Shown here: positions 6,899 through 13,559 of the stretch, one piece after another
Layout of the letters: each line of letters opens with the position of its first letter
How positions within the stretch are numbered: the stretch's first letter is position 1
Assembly (NCBI GenBank): GCA_038223055.1
Contig: JBBRHF010000097.1
Span: 1 to 15,671 of the forward strand
DNA length: 15,671 nt
Direction of reading: 5' to 3'
Origin: JBBRHF01 sp038223055
GTDB lineage: Bacteria > Actinomycetota > Actinomycetes > JACCUZ01
The notes under the pieces: model-generated
The model's input: the letters and a program-made list of their open reading frames with translations, nothing else
What the model was told of the DNA's origin: nothing
Database searches by the model: none
Translations under genes and position numbers: made by a program

Positions 6899-8709
6899 CA
6901 CGCGTCGCCCGCTGGTTCGAGGCGCGCGAGCTCCTCCGCCACGATCGAGGGATCGAGCTTGCGGAACACCGGCGTCGGCGCGGACAGCGGTGTGCCGGGC
7001 ACGATCGGGATCGACTCCCACCGCGCCGCAGCGGCGGCGTAGTCCCCGGTGATGATCGAGTAGTCCGCGTTGCCCGCCTCGCTGACCGTGCGCACCTGCG
7101 GCATGCCCGACCACAGACCGGTCCCGCCCAGCTGCTCGTGCACCTGCTGCGCGGAATGCGGCAAGAACGGGGTGAGCAGCGTGTTGCAGTCGCGCACGGC
7201 CTGCAGGGCGACGTGCAGAACGGTCGCCATCCGGTCCGGGTCGGTGCTGCGCAGCTTCCACGGCGCCTGGTCGGAGAGATATTTGTTGACCTCGGCGACA
7301 ACCCGCATGCACTCGGTGATGGCGGCCTTCTGGCGCGAGGTCTCGATCAGGCCGCCGACCACCGCAAAAGTGCCGCGCACCGTGGCCAGCAACGTCTCGT
7401 CCTCGTCGGTCAGCGACCCGGCTGCGGGCACCGAGCCGATGTTCTTCGCCGCCATCGACACCGTTCGGTTGACGAGGTTCCCCCAGGCGGCCACGAGCTC
7501 GTCGTTCGTACGACGCAGGAACTCGGCCCACGTGAAGTCGGTGTCCTGGGTCTCCGGTCCCGCGACGGCGATGAAGTAGCGCAACGCGTCGGCGTCGTAG
7601 CGCTCCAGAAAGTCCCCGACATAGATCACGACCTTGCGCGACGAGGAGAACTTGCGGCCCTCCATCGTGAGGTACTCACTCGATACGACCTCCGTGGGCA
7701 GACCCAGCTCACCGAACTGACCCGGTGCCCCGCCGCGGGTGCCCTTGCCGTCGTAGGAGAGCAGGATCGCCGGCCAGATGACCGAGTGGAAGACGATGTT
7801 GTCCTTGCCCATGAAGTAGTAGGACGCGGCCTCGGCGGGGTCGGCGGGCTGCCACCACGCGCGCCACGCCTCCGGGTCGCCGCTGCGGCGGGCCCACTCG
7901 ATCGAGGCGGACAGGTAGCCGATGACCGCGTCGAACCAGACGTAGATCCGCTTGTCGGCCCGGTCGATCCAGCCCTCGATCGGGATGGGCACGCCCCAGT
8001 CGAGGTCGCGGGTGATGGCCCGCGGACGGAGCTCCTCGATCAGGTTGCGGGAGAACTTCAACACGTTGGGCCGCCAGTCCTGGCGGGTGTCGAGCCATCG
8101 CGACAGGGCGTCGGCAAGCGCCGGCAGGTCGAGGAAGAAGTGCTCGGTCTGGACGAACTTCGGCGTCTCGCCGTTGATCCGGCTGACCGGGGCGATCAGG
8201 TCGGTCGGGTCGAGTTGGTTGCCGCAGTTGTCGCACTGATCGCCGCGCGCGCTGGCGTAGCCGCAGATCGGGCAGGTGCCCTCGATGTAGCGGTCGGGCA
8301 ACGTGCGCCCGGTCGAGGGCGAGATCGCCCCCATCGTCGTCTGGGCCACGATGTAGCCGTTCCTGTGCAGCGTCCGAAACAGTTCCTGGACGACCTCGTA
8401 GTGGTTGACCGTGGTCGTGCGCGTGAACAGGTCGTAGGTCAAGCCCAGCTTGGCCAGGTCCTCGACGATCACCCGGTTGTAGCGGTCGGCGAGGTCGCGG
8501 GTCGCCATACCCTCGGCGTCGGCCTGCACCTGGATCGGCGTCCCGTGCTCGTCGGTGCCGCTGACCATGAGCACCTGGTTGCCCGCCATCCGCTGGTAAC
8601 GGCTGAACACGTCCGCAGGCACCCCGAAGCCAGACACGTGGCCGATGTGGCGAGGGCCGTTGGCATAGGGCCAGGCGACGGCGGTGAGGATGTGACGGGA
8701 CATGGCCAT
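6898..8709 (-). CDS. metG: Methionyl-tRNA synthetase
   Basis: MetG charges initiator and elongator tRNA-Met in the cytosol. This 603-residue class I enzyme has the HIGH motif (HIGHVSG, 21-27) and GTDEHGTPI. A zinc knuckle has four cysteines (Cys146, Cys149, Cys159, Cys162 in CPICGYASARGDQCDNC). The KMSKS loop is written GRKFSSSR (351-358), a form known in actinobacterial enzymes. An anticodon-binding helical domain follows; there is no clear C-terminal tRNA-binding extension. The ATG at 8709 overlaps the rsmI stop by one base (TGATG). A second ATG two codons on (8703) would give MSRHIL and is equally possible. Long upstream frames in the same phase are not part of the gene. Confidence 0.97.
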   Translation of the reverse strand: MAMSRHILTAVAWPYANGPRHIGHVSGFGVPADVFSRYQRMAGNQVLMVSGTDEHGTPIQVQADAEGMATRDLADRYNRVIVEDLAKLGLTYDLFTRTTTVNHYEVVQELFRTLHRNGYIVAQTTMGAISPSTGRTLPDRYIEGTCPICGYASARGDQCDNCGNQLDPTDLIAPVSRINGETPKFVQTEHFFLDLPALADALSRWLDTRQDWRPNVLKFSRNLIEELRPRAITRDLDWGVPIPIEGWIDRADKRIYVWFDAVIGYLSASIEWARRSGDPEAWRAWWQPADPAEAASYYFMGKDNIVFHSVIWPAILLSYDGKGTRGGAPGQFGELGLPTEVVSSEYLTMEGRKFSSSRKVVIYVGDFLERYDADALRYFIAVAGPETQDTDFTWAEFLRRTNDELVAAWGNLVNRTVSMAAKNIGSVPAAGSLTDEDETLLATVRGTFAVVGGLIETSRQKAAITECMRVVAEVNKYLSDQAPWKLRSTDPDRMATVLHVALQAVRDCNTLLTPFLPHSAQQVHEQLGGTGLWSGMPQVRTVSEAGNADYSIITGDYAAAAARWESIPIVPGTPLSAPTPVFRKLDPSIVAEELARLEPAGDA

Positions 8710-9614
8710 CAGCCTACGGGCGGGGCGGGGCCTCGTTTCGCGGCGACGACGGCGTCGAATACCACTCGCTTGGCGACACCGGCCTCCAGCGCCACCGCCG
8801 CGATCGAGGCCTTGCGCACCTCGCCGGCCTCCTCGCGGTCCGCCACCCACCGGGCCAGCTGACCGGCGGCAGGCGCCTCGGCCGGGCCCGACGGCGCCCC
8901 GCCCACGACGACCGTGACCTCGCCGCGGACGCCGGCTGCGGCCCAGGAGGCGAGCTCGCCGAGGCCCCCTCGACGTACCTCCTCGTAGGTCTTGGTCAGC
9001 TCGCGGCACACGGCGGCGGGCCGGGCACGGCCCAGCACGTCGGCCGCCGCCGCGAGCATCGCCGCGAGCCGGTGCGGTGCCTCGAAGAACACCGTGGTGC
9101 GCGGCTCGGCCCGCAGCGCGCGCAGCCGGGCGACTCGCTCCCCGGGCTTGCGCGGCAGGAAGCCCTCGAAGCAGAACCGGTCGACGGGCAGGCCCGACAC
9201 GGCCAGGGCGGTGAGGACAGCCGAAGGACCGGGTACGGCGGTGACCTGCACCCCCGCAGCCACCGCCGCGGCCACCAGCCGGTAGCCCGGGTCGGACACT
9301 GACGGCATCCCGGCGTCGGTCACCAGCACGACCCGTTGCCCGGCCAGCAGGGCCTCGATCAGCTCGCCGGTGCGGGCGGCCTCGTTGCCGTCGTGGTAGG
9401 ACACGACCCGCCCGGGCGGGTCGATCTCCAGGACGCGGGTGAGCCGGCGCAGCCGGCGGGTGTCCTCAGCGGCGATCAGGTCGGCCGACTCGAGAGTGAG
9501 ACGCAGCCGGGGCGAGGCATCAGCCGGGTCGCCGATGGGCGTGCCGGCCAGCACGAGCACGCCAGCGCCGGGCTCCGCCGCAGCGCCGCCGGCGAAACCC
9601 TGGTCGGCCGTCAC
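8709..9614 (-). CDS. rsmI: 16S rRNA (cytidine1402-2'-O)-methyltransferase
   Basis: RsmI adds the 2'-O-methyl group to C1402 of 16S rRNA in the decoding centre, using SAM. The 301-residue protein carries the family blocks in order: LAGTPIGD (first strand; family usually TPIGN), IAAEDTRR, SYHDGNE, VTDAGMPSVSDPGYRLV, PGPSAVLTALAVSGLP, FEGFLPRK and FFEAPHRL. A less conserved C-terminal helical region follows. The GTG start at 9614 has an AGGA about 11 nt upstream. It is the first gene of the long minus-strand operon and is divergent from pmt, with 64 nt between starts, so its promoter must lie there or inside the start of pmt. The rsmI/pmt divergent pair is also found in mycobacteria. Confidence 0.95.
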   Translation of the reverse strand: MTADQGFAGGAAAEPGAGVLVLAGTPIGDPADASPRLRLTLESADLIAAEDTRRLRRLTRVLEIDPPGRVVSYHDGNEAARTGELIEALLAGQRVVLVTDAGMPSVSDPGYRLVAAAVAAGVQVTAVPGPSAVLTALAVSGLPVDRFCFEGFLPRKPGERVARLRALRAEPRTTVFFEAPHRLAAMLAAAADVLGRARPAAVCRELTKTYEEVRRGGLGELASWAAAGVRGEVTVVVGGAPSGPAEAPAAGQLARWVADREEAGEVRKASIAAVALEAGVAKRVVFDAVVAAKRGPAPPVG

Positions 9615-9672
9615 CCGGCCATCCTGTCAGCGCGCCCACACGGCGCGCGGGACCCGGCACAGGTCCGGTCCG

Positions 9673-9678
9673 TACGAT
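9673..9678 (+). promoter_or_regulatory. Candidate -10 box (TACGAT) of pmt
   Basis: TACGAT fits the actinobacterial TANNNT -10 consensus and ends right at the proposed pmt ATG (9679). Transcription would then start about 7 nt later, near the in-frame GTG at 9685 or ATG at 9691, giving a leaderless or near-leaderless message. No ribosome site precedes any of these starts, and no TTGACA-like -35 is visible. Confidence 0.4.
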
Positions 9679-11238
9679 ATGCCGGTGCTGATGACCGCGG
9701 GGGCCCGCTCGGTGCGAGATCGCCTGGTGCGCCCGGTGCCCGACGACGGGATCTGGGGCTGGCTGGGACCGGTGCTCGTGGCGATCTTCGCCGGGGTCCT
9801 GCGGTTCTGGCGCCTGGGCACTCCCAGGGCGTTCATGTTCGACGAGACCTACTACGCCAAGGACGCCTACGCGCTGCTGCACTACGGCGCCGAGCAGAAC
9901 TACGTCAGCAAACCCAAGGACCCGACGTTCGCCAACACCCAGATCCTCGCCGGCCGCCTCGACGACTTGTTCGCGGGCACCCCGGCGTACGTCGTGCATC
10001 CGCCCGGCGGCAAGTGGATGATCGCGATCGGCGAGCAGATCTTCGGGATGACCCCGTTCGGCTGGCGGTTCGTGGTGGCCGTCACCGGCACGCTGTCCGT
10101 GCTGATGATCGCCCGCATCGGCCGCCGGATGTTCGGGTCGACGCTGCTGGGGTGCACGGCCGGGCTGATGCTGTCGGTGGACGGCCTGGCTTACGTGCAC
10201 AGCCGCGCAGCCCTGCTGGACCCGCTGCTGATGTTCTGGGCGCTCGCGGCGTTCGGCGCACTGCTCATCGACCGGGACCGGACTCGGCTGCTGCTCGCCG
10301 ACCGGATCGGGTCCGGTGGGTTCCCGGGGCCGGGGCTCGGGCTGCGGCCGTGGCGACTCGCGGCCGGGGTGAGCCTGGGGATGGCGTGTGCCACCAAGTG
10401 GAGCGGGCTGTACTTCGTGGCGGCGTACGGCCTGCTGACGGTTCTGTGGGACCTGGGCGCGCGGCGCACCGCCGGGGCGTCGCGGCCGATTCGGGCGACG
10501 CTGGTGCGCGACGCGGGACCGGCCTTCGTCTCGCTTGTCGGAGTGGCCGTCGCGGTCTACCTGGTGTCGTGGACGGGGTGGTTCCTCGGCGGCGCGGACG
10601 CCTACAACCGCAGCTGGGCCGCGACGCACCCCGGACCGGCCTACATCCCGGACGCGCTGCGCAGCCTGTGGGACTACCACCGCACCGCCTGGCACTTCCA
10701 CACGACCCTGGAGACCTACCACCCCTACCGCTCCAACCCGTGGGGATGGCTGCTGCTGTCGCGCCCGGTGTCCTACTTCTACGCGGGACCCAAGCTGGGG
10801 GCGTCGGGCTGCGACGTGGCCCAGTGTTCGCAGGCGGTCACTGCGCTGGGCACCCCCGCCATCTGGTGGGCCTCGTTGCTCGCGCTGCCGGTGATCGGCT
10901 TCCTGTGGCTCGGGCGGCGGGACTGGCGGGCCGGGGCGATCCTGGCCGGTGTCGCGGCGGGCTACCTGCCGTGGTTCCTCTTCCAACGGCGAACGATCTA
11001 CTCCTTCTACGCCGTGGCCTTCTTGCCCTACCTGGTCCTCGCGATCACGATGTGCCTCGGCCTGCTGCTCGGGGCGCGGGGCGCCGGGGCGCTGCGACGT
11101 CGGGTGGGCGCTGTGGCCGTCGGAGGCTATCTGGTCGGCGCGATCTTGAACTTCCTGTGGTTGTTGCCGGTGCTGTCCGCCCAGGTGATCCCCTATGCCA
11201 GCTGGGCGCGCCGGATGTGGTGGAAGTCCTGGATCTGA
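9679..11238 (+). CDS. pmt: Dolichyl-phosphate-mannose--protein mannosyltransferase (protein O-mannosyltransferase)
   Basis: Pmt is a polytopic membrane enzyme that moves mannose from polyprenyl-phosphate-mannose to Ser/Thr of secreted proteins during Sec export, the bacterial form of protein O-mannosylation (GT39). The frame gives 519 residues, near the actinobacterial norm. Visible marks are the catalytic acidic pair in FDETYYAKDAY (Asp55-Glu56), the first-loop motif VHPPGGKW (106-113), the cytosolic or luminal motif YHRTAWHFHTTLETYHPYRSNP split by aromatic residues, and about ten hydrophobic segments. The C-terminus is WWKSWI. Start choice is uncertain: ATG 9679, GTG 9685 and ATG 9691 are all in frame, none has a ribosome site, and a TACGAT box just upstream favours the later two as leaderless starts. 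Likely clients include lipoproteins such as the one encoded next door, but that is inference. Confidence 0.95.
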   Translation: MPVLMTAGARSVRDRLVRPVPDDGIWGWLGPVLVAIFAGVLRFWRLGTPRAFMFDETYYAKDAYALLHYGAEQNYVSKPKDPTFANTQILAGRLDDLFAGTPAYVVHPPGGKWMIAIGEQIFGMTPFGWRFVVAVTGTLSVLMIARIGRRMFGSTLLGCTAGLMLSVDGLAYVHSRAALLDPLLMFWALAAFGALLIDRDRTRLLLADRIGSGGFPGPGLGLRPWRLAAGVSLGMACATKWSGLYFVAAYGLLTVLWDLGARRTAGASRPIRATLVRDAGPAFVSLVGVAVAVYLVSWTGWFLGGADAYNRSWAATHPGPAYIPDALRSLWDYHRTAWHFHTTLETYHPYRSNPWGWLLLSRPVSYFYAGPKLGASGCDVAQCSQAVTALGTPAIWWASLLALPVIGFLWLGRRDWRAGAILAGVAAGYLPWFLFQRRTIYSFYAVAFLPYLVLAITMCLGLLLGARGAGALRRRVGAVAVGGYLVGAILNFLWLLPVLSAQVIPYASWARRMWWKSWI

Positions 11239-11328
11239 CGCTCCGCCGTGCTCAGCCCGCAGCCCGCTCCGCCGTGCTCAGCCCGCAGCCCGCTCCGCTG
11301 TGCTCAGCCCGCAGCCCGCGCCGCTGTG
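11239..11328. repeat. 26-bp tandem repeat, about 3.5 copies, between converging genes
   Basis: Units run 11239-11264, 11265-11290 and 11291-11316. The first two are identical and the third differs by one C-to-T change; a degenerate 12-bp partial copy follows to 11328. Each unit contains GTGCTCAGCCCGCAGCC. The array begins at the first base after the pmt stop and includes the last codons and the TGA stop (11304-11306) of the GH3 gene. It looks like a slippage expansion of the 3' end of that gene. The unit length is not a multiple of three, but each copy carries its own minus-strand TGA, so copy changes would alter only the untranslated tail. No terminator-like hairpin was found in it. Confidence 0.9.
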
Positions 11329-12611
11329 ACGGCGTGCGAGCGCGATCCGACCACCGACATCGGCGGGCGGTGCGCGCCGAGGCGCCGCTGGTAGATGCGC
11401 AGCGCGACAACCCGGGTGGCCGACTCGACCAGCCGCGCTTCGGGCAGGCGGCCGGACCGGACGGCCCTGAGCACCCCGCGACGGGCCTTGTTGGCGTCCG
11501 GGGAGTTCAGGATCAGGTCGTTGCCGGCGAGCAGGGAGCGCACGGCGCTCTCGGCGTTGCCGAAGGCGCCATAGACCGGGCCCATGCCCTGGGAGTCGGT
11601 GATCGCGACGCCGCGGAAGCCCAGCCGGTCGCGCAGCAGGCCGGTGACGATCCCCTTGCTGGTCGAGGCCGGCACTCCTGGCTGGACCGCCGGCACCTCG
11701 ATGTGCCCGGTCATCACGGCGGGCACGCCCGCCTTGATCGCCGCGGCGAAGGGCACCAGGTCGGTGCGCATGAGCTCGTCGACCGACTTGCGTTGCACCG
11801 GCAGGGAGCGGTGGCTGTCCCCGACGACGCTTCCGTGGCCGGGGAAGTGCTTGACGACCGGGATGATCCCGGCGTCGAGGTAGCCCCGCACCGAGGCCAC
11901 CACCATCGCGGCGCCCTCGGTGTAGTCCGAGGAGAACGAGCGCGAGCCGACGATCGCGTTGTCGGCCGTGTTGATGTCGGCCACCGGAGCCAGCGCCATG
12001 GTGAAGCCCATCGCCCTCAGCTCGTCGCCGTTGCCTCGGGCGACCGTGCGGGCCAGCAACGGGTCGCCGGTGCGCCCGATGGTCCGGGCCGAGGGCCACC
12101 GCGTCGCACCGGCCTTGATCCGCTGGACATCGCCGCCCTCCTGATCGACCGAGACGAGCATCGGCAGGCCGTCGGGGCCGTCGCCGGCCGCGTGCAGGCC
12201 GTCGACGAGGGAGCGCACCTGGCTGGCGCTCTCGATCGTCTCGGGACGTACGAACGTGCCGCCGTAGCGGTGCAGAGTGATCGCCCGGGCTGCTGTGTCG
12301 GTGCCATGGGAGTCGCGGTTGCGGGCGGCCTCCGACGGCGTGGGCCGGTCGGCGGCGTAGCCCCAGAACGCCGGCATCATCACCTGGGTCACCCGTTGCT
12401 CGGGCGACATCGCCGCCACGAGCTGCCCGGCTTCGGCCAGCTCGCCCTGCGTCGGGCCCCACCCGGTCGGGGCGTCGGGGTCGGCGGTCGGGCTCTGCGC
12501 TGCGCTCCGGCTCTTCGGGGCCGTGGGCCGGTCGGGCTGCGCGCCGGGCGGCGACGGGCTACATCCCGCAACCAGAGCGGCCGCCACCAGGAGAAGGAGA
12601 GGCCGTCGCAT
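11304..12611 (-). CDS. Glycoside hydrolase family 3 lipoprotein, beta-N-acetylhexosaminidase-like (NagZ/LpqI type)
   Basis: This predicted 435-residue secreted lipoprotein starts MRRPLLLLVAAALVAGC, with the lipobox VAGC and lipidated Cys17. A proline/serine-rich tether follows (to about 50), then a GH3 TIM barrel. Family marks are VSVDQEGG (154-161), APVADIN, the NagZ-type KHFPGHG (254-260) followed by GDSH (264-267) that supplies the Asp-His acid/base dyad, and ITDSQGM with the probable nucleophile Asp339. Such enzymes release N-acetylglucosamine from peptidoglycan fragments in wall recycling; LpqI of mycobacteria is the closest named relative I can suggest. ATG 12611 gives a clean signal peptide; a GTG at 12617 would add two residues. 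The Ser/Thr/Pro-rich tether is a plausible O-mannosylation target of the neighbouring Pmt. The 3' end lies in the 26-bp repeat. Confidence 0.9.
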   Translation of the reverse strand: MRRPLLLLVAAALVAGCSPSPPGAQPDRPTAPKSRSAAQSPTADPDAPTGWGPTQGELAEAGQLVAAMSPEQRVTQVMMPAFWGYAADRPTPSEAARNRDSHGTDTAARAITLHRYGGTFVRPETIESASQVRSLVDGLHAAGDGPDGLPMLVSVDQEGGDVQRIKAGATRWPSARTIGRTGDPLLARTVARGNGDELRAMGFTMALAPVADINTADNAIVGSRSFSSDYTEGAAMVVASVRGYLDAGIIPVVKHFPGHGSVVGDSHRSLPVQRKSVDELMRTDLVPFAAAIKAGVPAVMTGHIEVPAVQPGVPASTSKGIVTGLLRDRLGFRGVAITDSQGMGPVYGAFGNAESAVRSLLAGNDLILNSPDANKARRGVLRAVRSGRLPEARLVESATRVVALRIYQRRLGAHRPPMSVVGSRSHAVTAARAAG

Positions 12612-12624
12612 GGTCACCAGGGTC

Positions 12625-12738
12625 TCATTGCGCCGCGATCGGGCCCGGCCGGGCGCTCTCAGCGAGGGTGGTCCGGGTCAGCTGATGGAAGCCCGCGTGC
12701 TCGAAGAACGCGACATGTCCCGGCTGGTCAGCCGTGGT
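12625..12738 (-). pseudogene. Possible GNAT acetyltransferase C-terminal remnant
   Basis: A 37-codon stretch ending in TGA reads ...ADQPGHVAFFEHAGFHQLTRTTLAE... The pattern N/Q-P-x-H-V-A-F-F-E-x-A-G-F is like motif B of GNAT acetyltransferases, where a helix is followed by the F[FY]E-x-x-GF turn near the C-terminus. No start codon or acetyl-CoA loop is present, and an in-frame TGA lies directly upstream next to the IS remnants. I infer the tail of a gene cut by the insertions. The match is short, so chance is a real alternative. Confidence 0.3.
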
Positions 12739-12794
12739 TCAGTCGAGCAGCCGGTCCACCGGCCGAGCCGGCGCCACTCGGCCGCCTGGCCCAG

Positions 12795-13091
12795 CGGCCC
12801 AGCTCGCGATTCCCCGACGACGGTGCGCCTCGCCGGCGTGCAAGTTGCCGATGTCGGCCCGACCCTCCTGCCGTACGGCGCGTGCCGCATCCTTGATGCG
12901 GCTCTCCACCGGTCCGGCGTGACCGGCGTGACCGGCGAGATCGGCGTGACCGGCGCATCGACCTCGGCCAGAAAAGCCCACCGCGTGACGTACCAGTACA
13001 CGGCGTGCCACTGCCGGAAGTCGCGCGGCAACGGCCGCCACGAGATCCCCGTCCCGTTCAGACACGGGATCGCCGCATCGGTTCGTCGGCG
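12795..13091 (-). pseudogene. IS5-family transposase fragment, degenerate
   Basis: Minus-strand translation gives TDAAIPCLNGTGISWRPLPRD then FRQWHAVYWYVTRW, closely matching the N-terminal DUF4096-type domain of IS5-family transposases (VDAI-Y---TG--WR-LP-DFPPW--VYWYF-RW). After about 12980 the reading frame shifts. In another frame, RIKDAARAVRQEGR (12900 onwards) resembles the following family segment (IHDALR--VR--EGR). The region between is swollen by a 9-bp repeat. No DDE catalytic core and no start codon are left. The element is dead; terminal inverted repeats could not be identified. Confidence 0.6.
12916..12951. repeat. 9-bp tandem repeat, four units
   Basis: GGCGTGACC occurs at 12916-12924, 12925-12933 and 12943-12951, with a variant GGCGAGATC at 12934-12942. 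It lies inside the decayed IS5 transposase fragment, where intact relatives have a shorter segment, so it is probably a slippage product after loss of function. Confidence 0.8.
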
Positions 13092-13140
13092 CTGGTGAAT
13101 CCCCGGACGGCCGCCGCCGAGCACCGGCACCGTCGCCCTT

Positions 13141-13342
13141 TTAGGCGCCGGCGACCAGCGCCGGGACCTTGAGGTGCGCGTTGACCCGACCCGGGTCCTT
13201 GAGGGTCAGGGTGGAATCGACCAGCCGCGCCAGGTACACACCGGCCGGCCGGCGCGAGCACCGGAAGCAGACCGGCGCAGGACACCAGATTCGGGTCATC
13301 GAACACCGATGACACTGCCGAGGACCGGTGCGAAACATGCAT
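13141..13342 (-). pseudogene. IS1380-family transposase N-terminal fragment, frameshifted
   Basis: From ATG 13342 the frame reads MHVSHRSSAVSSVFDDPNL then VSCAGLLPVL, which matches the start of IS1380-family transposases (VS-VFDDPNLVSCAGLVPV). Near 13240-13255 the match moves to another frame, continuing LARLVDSTLTL...HLKVPALVAG, the next family block (LVDEHLTL...GLKV-ALVAGMVAGADSIDD). It then ends at a TAA (13141-13143) exactly where MVAGADS should follow. So one frameshift and a 3' truncation disable it; about 65 of some 450 expected residues remain. It lies next to, and in the same direction as, the IS5 fragment. Confidence 0.75.
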
Positions 13343-13451
13343 CCAGCGGATGCCCTTCGCTGTCACGGCGCGCGAGTCGACACCCACCGAATCGGTGGAT
13401 CCAGGTTGAATCAGAACGGCGGCCAGCCGCGGCCTACGGCATCGCGGTTGT

Positions 13452-13469
13452 GCGGGGGCATGACCCCGC
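13452..13469. terminator. GC-rich hairpin, possible terminator or insulator
   Basis: GCGGGG at 13452-13457 pairs perfectly with CCCCGC at 13464-13469 around a GCATGA loop. No T-run follows on either strand, so it is not a classic intrinsic terminator. Its place between the insertion remnants and the HNH gene promoter would suit blocking of read-through. Confidence 0.2.
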
Positions 13470-13530
13470 GTTCGCCTGCCGGAAAAGAAGTTCAAGATCT
13501 TTTCGAGATGGGTCGGTTTCGGGCCGGGCT

Positions 13531-13553
13531 CTGTCGGACCCCCCGGCTACGTT
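13531..13553 (+). promoter_or_regulatory. RecA_NDp/PafBC-like DNA-damage promoter with leaderless -10 box
   Basis: CTGTCGGAC (13531-13539), eight bases, then TACGTT (13548-13553). This fits the spacing of the mycobacterial LexA-independent damage motif TTGTCRGTG-N8-TANNNT exactly, with six of nine bases matching in the first block, including the TGTCRG core, and a perfect TANNNT. The -10 box ends 6 nt before the ATG at 13560, so transcription should begin at or next to the start codon. No ribosome site is present. The motif definition is established knowledge; its activity here is inference. Confidence 0.6.
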
Positions 13554-13559
13554 GTCTTC

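Larger units (their letters stand above)
12612..13559. other. Gene graveyard between the GH3 lipoprotein and the DUF222-HNH gene
   Basis: About 950 bp contain no intact gene. From left to right it holds a short GNAT-like tail (12625-12738), an IS5-type transposase fragment (about 12795-13091), an IS1380-type transposase N-terminus (13141-13342), a 15-bp stem-loop CCACCG-AAT-CGGTGG (13384-13398), a GC-rich hairpin (13452-13469) and the promoter of the next gene. All coding remnants are on the minus strand. The pattern suggests repeated insertion followed by decay at one permissive site. Confidence 0.65.

Noticed and set aside
6661..8862. A 733-codon plus-strand open frame opposite metG
   Set aside because: It is antisense to a MetRS with all catalytic motifs; the translation is Val/Gly/Arg/Asp-biased shadow sequence.
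11239..11328. 26-bp tandem array considered as CRISPR or plasmid iterons
   Set aside because: There are no spacers between units, no cas or replication gene nearby, and it overlaps the 3' end of a coding sequence.
9336..12896. An 1186-codon plus-strand open frame
   Set aside because: It overlaps rsmI, pmt (in another frame) and the GH3 gene. The composition is Arg/Gly/Ala low-complexity and no motif is recognisable.
12523..13098. 191-codon plus-strand frame across the graveyard region
   Set aside because: It is antisense to the transposase remnants and the start of the GH3 signal peptide and shows no motif.
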